The notes: generated by a model from the sequence alone, not told the origin. A DNA stretch of 64,000 nt from Agromyces protaetiae (GCF_030866785.1 NZ_CP133018.1:1240001-1304000), one strand, 5' to 3'. Counted from the stretch's first letter, positions 8,743-17,622 are shown. Numbers and translations are program-made.

Positions 8743-9264
8743 CTAAACCCATTGGAGCGTCGCGGCGAGGCAGAGGGCGGCGTGGTAGTTCCGGGCGGTC
8801 TTGTCTGAGCGCATCGCGATGCCGCGCCACTGCTTGAGTTTGTTGAAGCAGTGCTCGACGACGTTCCGGCCCTTGTAGCGTTCCCGTTGTTCGTGACCGA
8901 AGTCGATGGGCCGGCCGGGTTTCTTGCGTCGGTGGGCGATCTGGTCGTCGCGTTCGGGGATCGTCGCGGCGATGTCGCGCTCGCGCAGCCAGGCCCGGTT
9001 TGCCTTCGACAGGTAGCCCTTGTCCGCGAGCACCCGGTCCGGTCGTGACCTCGGCCTGCCGGCGCGACCCGGAACGCGGATCTGGGCGAGCGTGTCGATG
9101 AGCATGCTCGTATCCGCGGCCTGTCCGGGCGTGAGCACGAACGCCAGCGCCCGCCCCTTGCCATCGCAGGCCAGGTGGTTCTTGGTCGTCAGCCCGCCCC
9201 GGGAACGGCCGATCGCGTGATCAGGTGGCTCCGCCCCGAACTTCTTGTAGTTCGACCGCGCCCC
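8743..9264 (-). CDS. IS5-family transposase, second frame (frameshift product)
   Basis: This frame completes the DDE transposase: GARSNYKKFG, the second Asp in VLADKGYLSK and the Glu in VVEHCFNKLKQWRGIA, ending LCLAATLQWV close to the inverted repeat. All three catalytic residues are present across the two frames. It is +1 relative to the first frame; the window has no start codon near the true junction, so expression probably needs a ribosomal shift at ACAGGGGGC near 9262-9268. Confidence 0.87.
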   Translation of the reverse strand, partial: GARSNYKKFGAEPPDHAIGRSRGGLTTKNHLACDGKGRALAFVLTPGQAADTSMLIDTLAQIRVPGRAGRPRSRPDRVLADKGYLSKANRAWLRERDIAATIPERDDQIAHRRKKPGRPIDFGHEQRERYKGRNVVEHCFNKLKQWRGIAMRSDKTARNYHAALCLAATLQWV

Positions 9265-9610
9265 CTGTGTCCCGCGTGAGAGTTGCGCCGTGCTGGTGCA
9301 CACGCACGACCGTAGAGTCGATCGAGGCCACCCAGTCCAGCTCGCCGCGTTGGTGCGACAGCGACTGCACCTTCTCCAGCACGCGTGCCCACACGCCCTG
9401 CTCGGACCACCGGTTGAAGTTCTTGTAGATCGTGTTCCAGTTCCCGAACCGCTCCGGGACATCCCGCCACGGCGCGCCCGTCCGATAGCGCCACGCGGTC
9501 GCCTCGACCACCGCCCGCCGTTCCACCGGCGGACGCCCGGTCGCCTTTGGGATCGGGAACAGCGGACCGATCACAGCCCAGGCCTCATCGGAGATCTCAG
9601 TACGCGACAC
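9221..9610 (-). CDS. IS5-family transposase, first frame
   Basis: The 129-residue N-terminal part of the transposase begins MSRTEISDEAWAVIGPLFP, the DUF4096-type start of IS5-group enzymes, and carries the first catalytic Asp in ASIDSTVVRVHQHG. It ends shortly after a run of five G (minus strand 9265-9261), where the second frame continues the family sequence after a +1 shift. This suggests programmed frameshifting into the second part, as known for this IS group; alone it would be an inactive N-terminal product. Confidence 0.9.
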   Translation of the reverse strand: MSRTEISDEAWAVIGPLFPIPKATGRPPVERRAVVEATAWRYRTGAPWRDVPERFGNWNTIYKNFNRWSEQGVWARVLEKVQSLSHQRGELDWVASIDSTVVRVHQHGATLTRDTGGAVELQEVRGGAT

Positions 9611-9658
9611 ACCTCAAGCCTCACCCGCACGCCACCGATCAGCCTTTAGCAACACGCC

Positions 9659-10621
9659 CTAGGCGTGCAGTGCGGTGTTCAAGGTCACGCCCGCGCCCGA
9701 GCGTTCGAGCACCTCGACCTGGCCGGTGAGCGAGTTCCGGCGGAAGAGCAGGTTCGGCTGTCCGGACAGCTCGGCGGCCTTGACGGTACGCGGGGCCTCA
9801 CCCGTGGCACCGACGACCGCCACCTTGGTGCCCGCCGTGACGTACAGACCGGCCTCGACGATGGTGTCGTCGCCGATCGAGATGCCGATTCCCGAGTTCG
9901 CGCCGAGCAGCGCACGCTCGCCGATGGAGACGCGCTGGGTGCCGCCGCCCGACAGCGTGCCCATGATCGAGGCGCCGCCGCCGATGTCGGAGCCGTCCCC
10001 GACCACCACGCCCTGCGAGATGCGGCCTTCGACCATGGAGGCGCCGAGCGTGCCGGCGTTGAAGTTCACGAAGCCCTCGTGCATGACCGTGGTGCCCGGC
10101 GCGAGGTGCGCGCCGAGGCGGACGCGCGAGGCATCCGCGACCCGCACCCGCTCGGGGGTCACGTAGTCGAGGAGGCGCGGGAACTTGTCGAGCCCGGTCA
10201 CGTGGATGCCCGCGCGCTGCAGCGCCGGGCGCAGCCGGTCGAAGTCGGCGGGGCGCACAGGCCCGGCGTTGGTCCACGCGACGTTCGGCAGATGCCCGAA
10301 GACCCCCTCGAGGTTGACGGTGTTCGGCGCGGCGAGCAGATGTGAGAGCACGTGCAGGCGCAGGTAGGCATCCGACGTGCCGGCCGGCGGCGCATCGAGG
10401 TCGATCTCGACCGTGACCGGCTCCACCGTGACCGCACGTCGCTCGTCGGCGCCCGCGAGCGCGAGCACGTCGTCGTCGAGCGGCGCCGCGTCGGCGGGCC
10501 GTGCGCCGAGCGCGGGCGCCGGGTACCAGGTGTCGAGCACGGTCCCGTCGCTCGCGCGGGTGGCGAGGCCGTGACCCCAGGCGAGGCGGGCAGGGGAGGA
10601 GGCGGCGTCGTTCGAGGGCAT
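9659..10621 (-). CDS. dapD: Tetrahydrodipicolinate N-succinyltransferase
   Basis: Succinylates tetrahydrodipicolinate from succinyl-CoA in the succinylase branch of lysine/diaminopimelate synthesis. The 320-residue length and [20 protein letters not shown] start match the long actinobacterial DapD form rather than the 270-residue proteobacterial one. Hexapeptide-repeat (left-handed beta-helix) sequence is clear in the second half, for example [20 protein letters not shown] followed by [15 protein letters not shown]. It is divergent from dapE, the next-but-one step. The stop codon TAG lies in the CTAG target site of the IS, which regenerated it on insertion, so the protein is intact. Confidence 0.95.
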   Translation of the reverse strand: MPSNDAASSPARLAWGHGLATRASDGTVLDTWYPAPALGARPADAAPLDDDVLALAGADERRAVTVEPVTVEIDLDAPPAGTSDAYLRLHVLSHLLAAPNTVNLEGVFGHLPNVAWTNAGPVRPADFDRLRPALQRAGIHVTGLDKFPRLLDYVTPERVRVADASRVRLGAHLAPGTTVMHEGFVNFNAGTLGASMVEGRISQGVVVGDGSDIGGGASIMGTLSGGGTQRVSIGERALLGANSGIGISIGDDTIVEAGLYVTAGTKVAVVGATGEAPRTVKAAELSGQPNLLFRRNSLTGQVEVLERSGAGVTLNTALHA

Positions 10622-10665
10622 GCCTCCAGCGTATCGAGACCACAGGTCGCGTGACGGGGCATCCG

Positions 10666-10671
10666 TAGACT
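10666..10671 (+). promoter_or_regulatory. -10 hexamer TAGACT of dapE
   Basis: TAGACT is followed by exactly six bases and then the dapE ATG, with no Shine-Dalgarno between them. This is the geometry of a leaderless transcript. No convincing -35 is visible. Confidence 0.6.
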
Positions 10672-10677
10672 GAGCGC

Positions 10678-11817
10678 ATGCCGCAGGAGACCGTCCCCGC
10701 CGAGACCGTGCCCGTGCTCGATCTGACCGCGGACGCGGTCGCCATCACGAAGGCGATCTGTGACATCCCGAGCGTCTCGGGCGACGAGACCGCGCTCGCC
10801 GACGCGATCGTCGCGGCGCTCGCCGGGGCGTCGCACCTCGAGATCGTGCGCGACGGCGACACGGTCGTCGCCCGCACGAACCTCGGCCGCGAGCGGCGGG
10901 TCGTGATCGCGGGGCACCTCGACACCGTGCCGATCAACCGGAACCTGCCGACCAGGTACGAGACGATCGACGGCGAGCGGTACCTGTGGGGCCGCGGGAC
11001 GGTCGACATGAAGGCCGGGGTCGCGGTGCAGCTGAAGCTCGCGCTCGAGCTCGTCGCGCCCGTCTACGACATCACGTGGATGTGGTACGACCACGAAGAG
11101 GTCTCCGCCGAACTGAACGGCCTCGGCCGGCTCGCGCGGCACCGCCCCGACCTGTTCGCGGGCGACTTCGCGATCCTCGGCGAGCCGTCGAACTCGCGCG
11201 TCGAGGGCGGGTGCAACGGCAATCTCCGGGTCGAGCTGCGCGCCTATGGCACGCGCGCGCACTCGGCGCGCAGCTGGGTCGGCGAGAACGCGATCCACAA
11301 GCTCGCGCCCGCACTCGAGCGGCTCGCGGCCTACGAGACCGAGGACGTCGAGGTCGACGGGCTCGTGTATCGCGAGGGGCTGAACGCCGTCGGCGTGACG
11401 GGCGGGATCGCGGGCAACGTCATCCCCGACGAGGCGATGCTGCACGTGAACTACCGCTTCGCGCCCAGCCGGACGGTCGCCGACGCGATCGCCATCGTGA
11501 GCGGCCTCTTCCCCGAGTACGAGCTGACGGTCGTCGACGAGGCCGAGGGCGCGCGCCCCGGTCTCGACGCCGACTTCGCGCAGGCGTTCGTCGCCGCCGT
11601 CGGTGGCGAGGCCCGGCCGAAGTACGGCTGGACGGATGTCGCACGCTTCAGCGCCATGGGCATCCCGGCCGTGAACTTCGGCCCGGGGGATCCGCTGAAG
11701 GCGCACGCCGACGACGAGCGCGTCGCGACCGATCAGATCCTCTCCTGCGAACGCGCGCTCCGCTCGTGGTTGGCGGGCACGGCGTCGACTGGCACGGCGT
11801 CGACGGGCACGGCCTGA
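10678..11817 (+). CDS. dapE: Succinyl-diaminopimelate desuccinylase
   Basis: M20-family metallohydrolase that removes succinate from N-succinyl-LL-diaminopimelate, supplying lysine and cell-wall diaminopimelate or its derivatives. Metal ligands and catalytic residues are visible: His and Asp in [12 protein letters not shown], Asp in [10 protein letters not shown], the catalytic Glu pair in YDHEEV, and GEPSN. The 379-residue length is normal. ATG 10678 lies 6 nt after a -10 hexamer. The last residues are a GTAST repeat (15-bp units at 11776-11814) that replaces the usual end and is probably dispensable. Confidence 0.95.
   Translation: MPQETVPAETVPVLDLTADAVAITKAICDIPSVSGDETALADAIVAALAGASHLEIVRDGDTVVARTNLGRERRVVIAGHLDTVPINRNLPTRYETIDGERYLWGRGTVDMKAGVAVQLKLALELVAPVYDITWMWYDHEEVSAELNGLGRLARHRPDLFAGDFAILGEPSNSRVEGGCNGNLRVELRAYGTRAHSARSWVGENAIHKLAPALERLAAYETEDVEVDGLVYREGLNAVGVTGGIAGNVIPDEAMLHVNYRFAPSRTVADAIAIVSGLFPEYELTVVDEAEGARPGLDADFAQAFVAAVGGEARPKYGWTDVARFSAMGIPAVNFGPGDPLKAHADDERVATDQILSCERALRSWLAGTASTGTASTGTA
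11776..11814. repeat. 15-bp tandem repeat at the 3' end of dapE
   Basis: About 2.6 copies of a GGCACGGCGTCGACN unit encode [13 protein letters not shown] just before the stop codon. The frame is preserved by copy-number change. Confidence 0.75.
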
Positions 11818-11835
11818 GCCGCCGCCGCACCGCCG

Positions 11836-13080
11836 ATGTCCGCCGCCGACGCTCCGCCGCGTGAGCGGGATCCGTTCCGCGCGCACCGGTGGTCGCCGCG
11901 CGTGCGATGGCGCCTGCTGCCGTGGTGGGCGCGCGTCGCGCTCATCTACGCGGGGGCGCGTGCCATCACCACGGTCTTCCTGCTGGTCCTCGCCGACCTG
12001 CAGGGTCCGAACGGCTGGACCGACGCGCGACCGGGGTACTTCGAGTACGCGAACATCTGGGACGCCCGCTGGTACGAGCTGATCGCCGCGATCGGCTACC
12101 CGGCCGTCCTGCCGCTGACCGACGGCGGACACGTCGCCGAGAACCAGTGGGCGTTCCTGCCGGTGTACCCGGGGCTGGTGCGCGCGGTCACGCTCACGGG
12201 GATGAGCTGGGAGGTGGCGTCGGTGCTCGTCTCCGTCGCCGCCGGGCTCGGCGCGGCGCTCGTGTTCCACCGGCTCATGCGACGCTTCCTCGCGCCGGAC
12301 CAGGCGATGTTCGCGGTCGTGCTGTTCTGCGTCGCGCCGGTGGCGCCCATCATGCAGGTCGGCTACGCCGAGTCGCTCGCGTTCCTCTGGATGGCGATCG
12401 CGCTGCTGCTGCTCGTCGACCGGAGATACGGGTGGCTCGTGCCCGTCGTCGCGCTCTGGGCGTTCACGCGGCCGGGCGCGCTCGCGTTCGCACTCACGCT
12501 CGGATTGCACTGGATCGTGCGGTTCGTGCGACGCCACGACGACCCGTTCCCGATGCGGGAGCGGATGGTCGTGGCATCCGTCGCGGTGTTCACCGGGGTC
12601 GTCGGACTCGCCTGGCCCGCGATCGCCTGGATCGCGACCGGGGATCTCGCGGCGTACTTCGACACCGAGCTCGCCTGGCGTTCGGCGTACATCGGCTACG
12701 GCGACCTGGTGCCGTTCACCGCCTGGTTCCAGGGCGCCGAGTGGTGGTTCGGGCATGCGCTGGGCACGGTGGGCAGCTGGGCCGTGGTCGTGGTGCTGGT
12801 GGCTGCGTTCGGTGCCGCGCTCTTCGCGCCGTGGGTACGTCGGCTCGGCGTCGATCTGCGGCTCTGGCTCGCGAGCTATGCGCTGTACCTGCTCGCCGTG
12901 TTCTTCCCGCAGTCGAGCACGTTCCGGCTGCTCGCACCCCTGTTCCCCTTGGCCGGTGCGTTGGCGGTGCCGCGCGCCCGATGGCTGCGCTGGACCTTCG
13001 TCATCGGGTCGCTCGCGCTGCAGCTCGGCTGGCTCGTGGTGTGCTGGGCCATCATCGGGCGCGACTGGACGCCGCCGTGA
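11836..13080 (+). CDS. PIG-V-like GT-C family glycosyltransferase
   Basis: A 414-residue polytopic membrane protein with about nine hydrophobic segments. The pattern resembles mannosyltransferases of the PIG-V/GT-C fold, which use polyprenyl-phosphate sugars on the outer membrane face: an early acidic loop with YFEYANIWDARWYELIA, then NQWAFLPVYPGLVRAVTL. It probably adds a sugar to a lipid or cell-surface glycan; the acceptor is unknown. It starts 18 nt after dapE and may be co-transcribed. The hairpin at 13117-13138 follows it. Confidence 0.75.
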   Translation: MSAADAPPRERDPFRAHRWSPRVRWRLLPWWARVALIYAGARAITTVFLLVLADLQGPNGWTDARPGYFEYANIWDARWYELIAAIGYPAVLPLTDGGHVAENQWAFLPVYPGLVRAVTLTGMSWEVASVLVSVAAGLGAALVFHRLMRRFLAPDQAMFAVVLFCVAPVAPIMQVGYAESLAFLWMAIALLLLVDRRYGWLVPVVALWAFTRPGALAFALTLGLHWIVRFVRRHDDPFPMRERMVVASVAVFTGVVGLAWPAIAWIATGDLAAYFDTELAWRSAYIGYGDLVPFTAWFQGAEWWFGHALGTVGSWAVVVVLVAAFGAALFAPWVRRLGVDLRLWLASYALYLLAVFFPQSSTFRLLAPLFPLAGALAVPRARWLRWTFVIGSLALQLGWLVVCWAIIGRDWTPP

Positions 13081-13116
13081 CACGCAATACGTCACCCGAT
13101 GTTGCACCCGTGATTT

Positions 13117-13138
13117 CCCCGCCTCCGCTTCGGCGGGG
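13117..13138 (+). terminator. Hairpin after the PIG-V-like gene
   Basis: CCCCGCC and GGCGGGG flank an 8-nt loop. It lies 37 nt after the upstream stop. No U-run follows; GATAAT (13139-13144) starts immediately and could be the -10 of the DUF3117 gene, so it may insulate the two units. Confidence 0.55.
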
Positions 13139-13173
13139 GATAATGGAAGCTCAGCCACGAAAGGGGTAGCTCA

Positions 13174-13347
13174 ATGGCGGCCATGAAGCCACGCACCGGA
13201 GACGGGCCTATGGAGGCCGTGAAGGAGGGTCGTCTCATCATCGTGCGGGTACCGCTCGAGGGCGGGGGACGACTCGTCGTCTCGGTGAACGACGCTGAGG
13301 CCAAGGAGCTCTACGACGTGCTCGGCGGCGTCGTGAACCCCGCCTGA
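13174..13347 (+). CDS. DUF3117 small protein
   Basis: A 57-residue protein beginning MAAMKPRTGDGPMEAVKEGR and continuing RLIIVRVPLEGGGRLVVSV. This matches the short, very conserved actinobacterial DUF3117 family, whose function is not established. AAAGGGG lies upstream of ATG 13174. It is preceded by a possible -10 (GATAAT) and followed by a clear hairpin, so it is probably a separate transcription unit. Confidence 0.92.
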   Translation: MAAMKPRTGDGPMEAVKEGRLIIVRVPLEGGGRLVVSVNDAEAKELYDVLGGVVNPA

Positions 13348-13360
13348 CGTCCGATCGACC

Positions 13361-13392
13361 GCCTGGGCCTGCGCATCGGCGCCGGCCCAGGC
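13361..13392 (+). terminator. Hairpin terminator after the DUF3117 gene
   Basis: GCCTGGGCC (13361-13369) pairs perfectly with GGCCCAGGC (13384-13392) around a 14-nt loop. It sits between two convergent genes and may serve both; there is no strong U-tract. Confidence 0.7.
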
Positions 13393-13425
13393 GTCTGTCG
13401 TCTCAGGGGCCGGGTGCCGGCGCCG

Positions 13426-14058
13426 TCACGCCCCCAGCTTGACGATCTGCAGGAGTCCGTCGCCCGCGGGCGAGATCGCCGTGGCGACGGCCGCGGAGGC
13501 CTGAAGCTCGGCGATCAGCGTGCGGAACGCGGTCGCCGATTCGTCGCGCCTGGCGGGGTCGGCCACACGTCCGCGCCAGAGCGCGTGCGCGACCATGACG
13601 CTGCCCTTCGCCTTGGCGAGGCGCAGCCCGTGCTCGACGTACTCGATCACGTTCGCGGCATCGGCGTCGACGAACACGATGTCGTAGGACGCCTCGTTCA
13701 TGCGCGGCAGGACTTCGCCGGCGCGGCCGGCGATGAGCCGGACCCGGGCCGGGGCGATGCCGGCGTCGGCGAAGTGCTGGCGGGCGTGCTGCTGGTACTC
13801 GGTCTCGGTGTCGATCGAGGTGAGCATCGCGCCGCGCGCGGCGAGCAGGAGCGAGAGCCCCGACACTCCGAGGCCCGTGCCGACCTCGATGATCGATTCC
13901 GCGCGGGTCGCGGCAGCGATGACGGCGAGCTGCGCGGCGGTGGCGGGCGAGACCGGGTCGACCCCGAGTTCGAGCGATTGCTGCCGTGCGCGCACGACGA
14001 CGTCGTGTTCGACGACGGACTCGTCGACGTACTTCCAGTTCAGGTCGTGTTCGGACAC
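13426..14058 (-). CDS. O-methyltransferase, SAM-dependent (class I)
   Basis: A 210-residue protein of the O-methyltransferase (PF01596/PF13578) type. The SAM-binding motif is IIEVGTGLGVSGLSLL, acidic ligands are seen in LTSIDTETEY, and the metal-binding-type segment is YDIVFVDADAANVIEYV. It lacks a membrane or signal segment. GTG 14058 has a GGGGAG ribosome binding site upstream; the frame is open further but without resemblance. Homologues near tatB are common in actinobacteria; the methyl acceptor is unknown. It converges on DUF3117 and is divergent from tatB. Confidence 0.85.
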   Translation of the reverse strand: MSEHDLNWKYVDESVVEHDVVVRARQQSLELGVDPVSPATAAQLAVIAAATRAESIIEVGTGLGVSGLSLLLAARGAMLTSIDTETEYQQHARQHFADAGIAPARVRLIAGRAGEVLPRMNEASYDIVFVDADAANVIEYVEHGLRLAKAKGSVMVAHALWRGRVADPARRDESATAFRTLIAELQASAAVATAISPAGDGLLQIVKLGA

Positions 14059-14151
14059 CTGGCGTCTCCCCTGCAGCTCAAGCCCCAAGAATACGGGCGT
14101 GCGGGCCAGGACGAGGCGCGCCTCGCCGCCGTCGTCCGCGCCATTGCGGTT

Positions 14152-14157
14152 TATGGT
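14152..14157 (+). promoter_or_regulatory. -10 hexamer TATGGT of tatB
   Basis: TATGGT is followed by six bases and then the GTG start of tatB, the leaderless geometry repeated across this window. Confidence 0.55.
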
Positions 14158-14163
14158 TGAGAG

Positions 14164-14550
14164 GTGTTCGGTCTGACGTTCGAGAAGCTCCTCATCATCG
14201 GGGTGATCGCCGTCTTCCTGCTCGGGCCCGAACGCCTGCCGTACTACGCGGGCAAGCTGGGCCAGCTCGTCAGGTCGCTGCGCGATCTCGCGAACGGGGC
14301 GAAGGATCGAATGCGCGAGGAGATGGGCCCCGACTTCGACGACGTCGACTGGAAGAAGCTCGACCCGCGCCAGTACGACCCCCGCCGGATCATCCGCGAG
14401 GCGCTGACCGACGCCGACCCGTTCGCCGAGCCCGAGCGCCCGGTCGTGGCACGCTCGGTGAATCAGGACTCGGCCTACCTGCAACGCAAGCGGGCCCGTG
14501 AGCCCCTCGGCGCCGGGGAGACCGCTCCGTTCGACTCCGAAGCCACCTGA
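14164..14550 (+). CDS. tatB: Sec-independent translocase subunit TatB
   Basis: Part of the twin-arginine receptor complex that recruits folded proteins for export. The first residues MFGLTFEKLLIIGVIAVFLL form the single membrane helix, followed by GPERLPYYAGKLGQLVRSLR, the hinge and amphipathic helix of TatA/B proteins. The DWKKLDPRQYDPRRIIREAL segment is the actinobacterial TatB tail that distinguishes it from TatA. At 128 residues the length is normal. The start is GTG 14164. TatA and TatC are not in the window. Confidence 0.9.
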   Translation: MFGLTFEKLLIIGVIAVFLLGPERLPYYAGKLGQLVRSLRDLANGAKDRMREEMGPDFDDVDWKKLDPRQYDPRRIIREALTDADPFAEPERPVVARSVNQDSAYLQRKRAREPLGAGETAPFDSEAT

Positions 14551-14596
14551 CCGACGTGCGACACCGCCGGGCGGGGTCGCTCGAATGCACGCCAGC

Positions 14597-16147
14597 TCAG
14601 GCGCGGCGAACCGCGCGGAGCACGCGCGCGAGCAGCAGGAACGGGCCGGCGAGGCTGCGGAACTCCGCGCCCGTCCGGGGGAGCTGCATCAGCCCGGTCG
14701 CGTGCGACACCGTGACGGGGTCGACGAACCGGCGGAGGCCCTCTGGCCCGTTGCGGCGCCCGAGGCCCGAGGCCTTGATGCCGCCCATCGGCGCGGCGAC
14801 CGACGAGAACGATCCGCGGTAGCCCTCGCCGATGTTGACGCTGCCCGCCGCCAACGCGTCGGCGATGCGCCGGGCTCGAGCCGGCGATCTCGTGAGCACC
14901 GAGGCGTTGAGCCCGTAGTCGCTCGCGTTGGCGGCGAGCACGGCCTCCTCGTCGCTGTCGACGATGTAGACGGAGGCGATCGCACCGAAGGTCTCTTCGC
15001 CGTACACCCGCATCTCGGGGGTGACACCCGTGAGCAGGGTCGGGGCGAAGGCCCACGGACCGACCTCGGGCCGCGGCTCGCCGCCGACCAGCACGGTCGC
15101 GCCTTTCTCGATCGCGTCGTCGAGGTGTGCACGCACCCGCTCGAGCTGCGCGGCGCTCGCGAGCGAGCCGTAGTCGCTCGAGTAGTCGAGGGCGTTCCCC
15201 AGGCGCGCCGATGACAGGCGGGCGACGAGGGCGGCGATGAACGGCCCGGCGACGCGGCGATGCACATAGATGCGCTCGATCGAGACGCAGAGCTGCCCCA
15301 TGGCGGCGAAGCACGCGTAGGCGGCGTCGGCCGCGGCCCGCGCGGGGTCGACATCGTCGAGCACGAGCATCGGGTTCTTGCCACCGAGCTCGAGCGAGGC
15401 CCCGACGAGCCGGCGCCCGGCCTTCTCGGCGATCCGGCGCCCGGTCGCGGTCGACCCGGTGAAGCAGACGTAGTCGACGTCGTCGGTGAGCGCCTCGCCG
15501 GCCTCGGACGCCTCGCCGGTCACCACCGCCCACAGCGCCTCGGGGACGCCCGCGTCGATGAACGCCCGGCGCAGCGCGAGGATCGACAGCGCCCCCTGAT
15601 CGTCGGCCTTCTGCACGACGGCGCACCCGGCGGCGAGCGCCGGCACCACGTCCATCGCGGCGAGACTCAGCGCATAGTTCCACGGCGTGATGACGCCGGC
15701 GACGCCCTTCGGCCGGTACTTGACCCGGGTCGAGACGAGCAGTGGCAGTCCGCCCCGCACACGCCGGCCGCGCAGCGCGCGGGGTGCCTCGAGCGCGTTG
15801 TAGCGCGTGACGGAGGCGGCCTGGTAGACCTCTTCGAGTGCCTGCCCGCGGGTCTTGCCGCTCTCGATCTGGATCAGGTCGAGCAGCTGGTCGGCACGCT
15901 CGAGCAGGAGATCATGCGCTCGGAGGAGCACTCGTCGCCGGTGCGCGAACCCGGCCCGCGCCCAGGCGACCTGCATGAGCCGGCCCCGCGCGATCGCGTC
16001 GCGCACGTCGTCCGCGCTCGAGCGCGGCAGTTCGTGGTGCGGCTCGCCCGTGCGCGGCGACGATACGGTGATGGTCGCCGAGCCCGACGCGACGACGTCG
16101 TCGATGAGGCTCGCGAACAGGTCGGGTGAGGCCGTCTGGGCTCGCAT
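14597..16147 (-). CDS. Succinate-semialdehyde dehydrogenase-like aldehyde dehydrogenase
   Basis: Oxidises an aldehyde with NAD(P)+ in the cytosol. Family motifs are present: Asn in VITPWNYALSL, the cofactor site VCFTGSTATGRRIAEKAG, the general-base Glu in SLELGGKNPML, the catalytic Cys in MGQLCVSIERIYVH and the late PMGGIKASGLGRRNG. Overall sequence is closest to the GabD2-type enzymes of actinobacteria. ATG 16147 is preferred over GTG 16153 because a TAGACT hexamer lies six bases upstream. It is divergent from a transporter and decarboxylase pair and may oxidise an aldehyde derived from the decarboxylase product (inference). Confidence 0.88.
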   Translation of the reverse strand: MRAQTASPDLFASLIDDVVASGSATITVSSPRTGEPHHELPRSSADDVRDAIARGRLMQVAWARAGFAHRRRVLLRAHDLLLERADQLLDLIQIESGKTRGQALEEVYQAASVTRYNALEAPRALRGRRVRGGLPLLVSTRVKYRPKGVAGVITPWNYALSLAAMDVVPALAAGCAVVQKADDQGALSILALRRAFIDAGVPEALWAVVTGEASEAGEALTDDVDYVCFTGSTATGRRIAEKAGRRLVGASLELGGKNPMLVLDDVDPARAAADAAYACFAAMGQLCVSIERIYVHRRVAGPFIAALVARLSSARLGNALDYSSDYGSLASAAQLERVRAHLDDAIEKGATVLVGGEPRPEVGPWAFAPTLLTGVTPEMRVYGEETFGAIASVYIVDSDEEAVLAANASDYGLNASVLTRSPARARRIADALAAGSVNIGEGYRGSFSSVAAPMGGIKASGLGRRNGPEGLRRFVDPVTVSHATGLMQLPRTGAEFRSLAGPFLLLARVLRAVRRA

Positions 16148-16153
16148 GCGCAC

Positions 16154-16159
16154 AGTCTA
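16154..16159 (-). promoter_or_regulatory. -10 hexamer TAGACT of the aldehyde dehydrogenase gene
   Basis: On the minus strand TAGACT is followed by six bases and ATG 16147. Its neighbour TACACT (16192-16197) serves the divergent transporter, so the two promoters lie back to back within about 45 bp. Confidence 0.6.
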
Positions 16160-16191
16160 GGTCACCTGACCCACTCGGCCGTCGGCCCCAC

Positions 16192-16197
16192 TACACT
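16192..16197 (+). promoter_or_regulatory. -10 hexamer TACACT of the GPH transporter gene
   Basis: TACACT lies six bases before ATG 16204, again without a ribosome binding site in between. Confidence 0.6.
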
Positions 16198-16203
16198 GCC
16201 TCC

Positions 16204-17622
16204 ATGACCGCAACGGAGCGTGCTCTTCGGCGCGGCGTCGTCGCCAGGTACGCGATCGGCTCGATCGGCACCGGCGGGTTCGCGACGCTGCCCGGCCTCG
16301 TCCTCGTGTACTACCTCACCGACACGCTCGGCGTGGCCGCCATCGTGGCCGGCCTCGTCGTGACCGGGGCGAAGGTGTGGGACGTCCTGATCGACCCGTT
16401 CATCGGCCAGCGCAGCGATCGCGCCCTGGCCCGCACGGGCACGCGTCGCACCTGGATGGTCGTCGGCGCGATCGCGCTGCCCGTGGGGTTCGTGCTCACG
16501 TTCGCGGTGCCTGCAGGGCTCGCGCCCGAGGCATCCGCCGTCTGGGTCCTCGTGGCGTTCCTCGCGACGGCGACCGCGTTCAGCATGTTCCAGGTGCCGT
16601 ATCTCGCGCTGCCGGCCGAGCTCACGCCGGACTATGACGAGCGGACGCGCCTGCTGACCTGGCGGGTCGTCGTGCTCACGCTCGCGATCCTCGCGTTCGG
16701 CGCGGGCGGGCCCGAGATCCGCGGCGCGTTCGCCGACGAACACGCCGGATACCTCGTGATGGCGCTCATCGCGGGCATCGTGATCGGCGTGGGCATGCTC
16801 GTCGCGACGACCACCGCGGGCCGGCGCTCGGCGAGCGGGTCGCGCCCCGTGGCGGATGCGACGGTCACGGATGCCACGTCGGAACCCGCGCCAGGAGGCC
16901 GTCTCCGCGACGGATACCGAGAGGGCTTCGCCGCGCTCGCGCGGAGCGCGCCGTTCCGGGCCTTGCTGGGCGCGTTCGTGCTGCAGGGGCTCGCGACGGG
17001 CGGCATGCTCGCCGGTGCGCAGTACGTCGCCACGTGGGTGCTGCGCTCGGAGGGTGCGGTGACCCTGCTCTTCGTGGCGTTGATCGCGCCCGCGGTCGCG
17101 TGCGCGCCGCTGTGGGCCCTGGTCGCGCGTCGCCTCGGCAAGGAGCGCGGCTTCGCCATCGCGAGCGGCGTGTTCGCGGTCGCCGCGTTCAGCCTGGTGC
17201 TCCTCCTGCTGTGGCCGGGCCCGTGGGTGTACCTGCCCGTCGCCGTGGCCGGCGCCGCGTACGCGGGCATGCAGTCGCTGCCCATGGCGATGCTGCCCGA
17301 CGTCATCTCGCTCGACGCGGCCCGGCACGGCGCCGATCGCGCGGGGAGCTTCAGCGGCGTGTGGACCGCGGGTGAGACCGCGGGCATGGCGCTCGGCTCG
17401 ACGCTGCTGACCGTCGTGCTCGCCGCGACCGGGTACGTGTCATCGGCGGGGTCGGCGGTCGTCGAGCAGGGGCCAGCGGCGATCGTGGGCATCGTGCTGA
17501 GCTTCAGCCTCCTGCCGGCCCTCCTCGTGGTGGCGAGCCTCGCGGTGCTGCGCCGCTACCGGCTGCGCCGCTCGGACATCGACGCGCTCGCCGAACCCAC
17601 GACGACGGAGGCCACGCGATGA
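16204..17622 (+). CDS. MFS/GPH-type sugar or organic-solute symporter
   Basis: A 472-residue membrane protein with about 12 helices. It resembles the glycoside-pentoside-hexuronide:cation (MFS_2) group: YYLTDTLGVAAIVAGLVVTG, the KVWDVLIDPFIGQRSDRA loop and TRRTWMVVGAIALPVGF. A cytoplasmic linker with low-complexity sequence lies near residue 215. Its stop overlaps the decarboxylase start as ATGA, so the two are translationally coupled. The coupling suggests it imports the decarboxylase substrate or exports its product; the substrate is unknown. Confidence 0.85.
   Translation: MTATERALRRGVVARYAIGSIGTGGFATLPGLVLVYYLTDTLGVAAIVAGLVVTGAKVWDVLIDPFIGQRSDRALARTGTRRTWMVVGAIALPVGFVLTFAVPAGLAPEASAVWVLVAFLATATAFSMFQVPYLALPAELTPDYDERTRLLTWRVVVLTLAILAFGAGGPEIRGAFADEHAGYLVMALIAGIVIGVGMLVATTTAGRRSASGSRPVADATVTDATSEPAPGGRLRDGYREGFAALARSAPFRALLGAFVLQGLATGGMLAGAQYVATWVLRSEGAVTLLFVALIAPAVACAPLWALVARRLGKERGFAIASGVFAVAAFSLVLLLLWPGPWVYLPVAVAGAAYAGMQSLPMAMLPDVISLDAARHGADRAGSFSGVWTAGETAGMALGSTLLTVVLAATGYVSSAGSAVVEQGPAAIVGIVLSFSLLPALLVVASLAVLRRYRLRRSDIDALAEPTTTEATR

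Larger units (their letters stand above)
8730..9662 (-). mobile_element. IS5-family (IS427-group-like) insertion sequence, intact
   Basis: The ends are perfect inverted repeats: GGCGTGTTGCTAAA at 8734-8747 matches the complement of TTTAGCAACACGCC at 9645-9658. CTAG flanks both sides (8730-8733 and 9659-9662), consistent with duplication of a TA/CTAG target as seen in this group. The interior of about 925 bp carries two overlapping transposase frames. The element sits between dapD and a hypothetical gene, and the right CTAG supplies the dapD stop codon. Nothing in it looks decayed. Confidence 0.93.

Noticed and set aside
9221..9610. Transposase frameshift as evidence of a dead IS
   Set aside because: The ends, catalytic residues and the +1 shift site are all intact and fit programmed frameshifting in this group.
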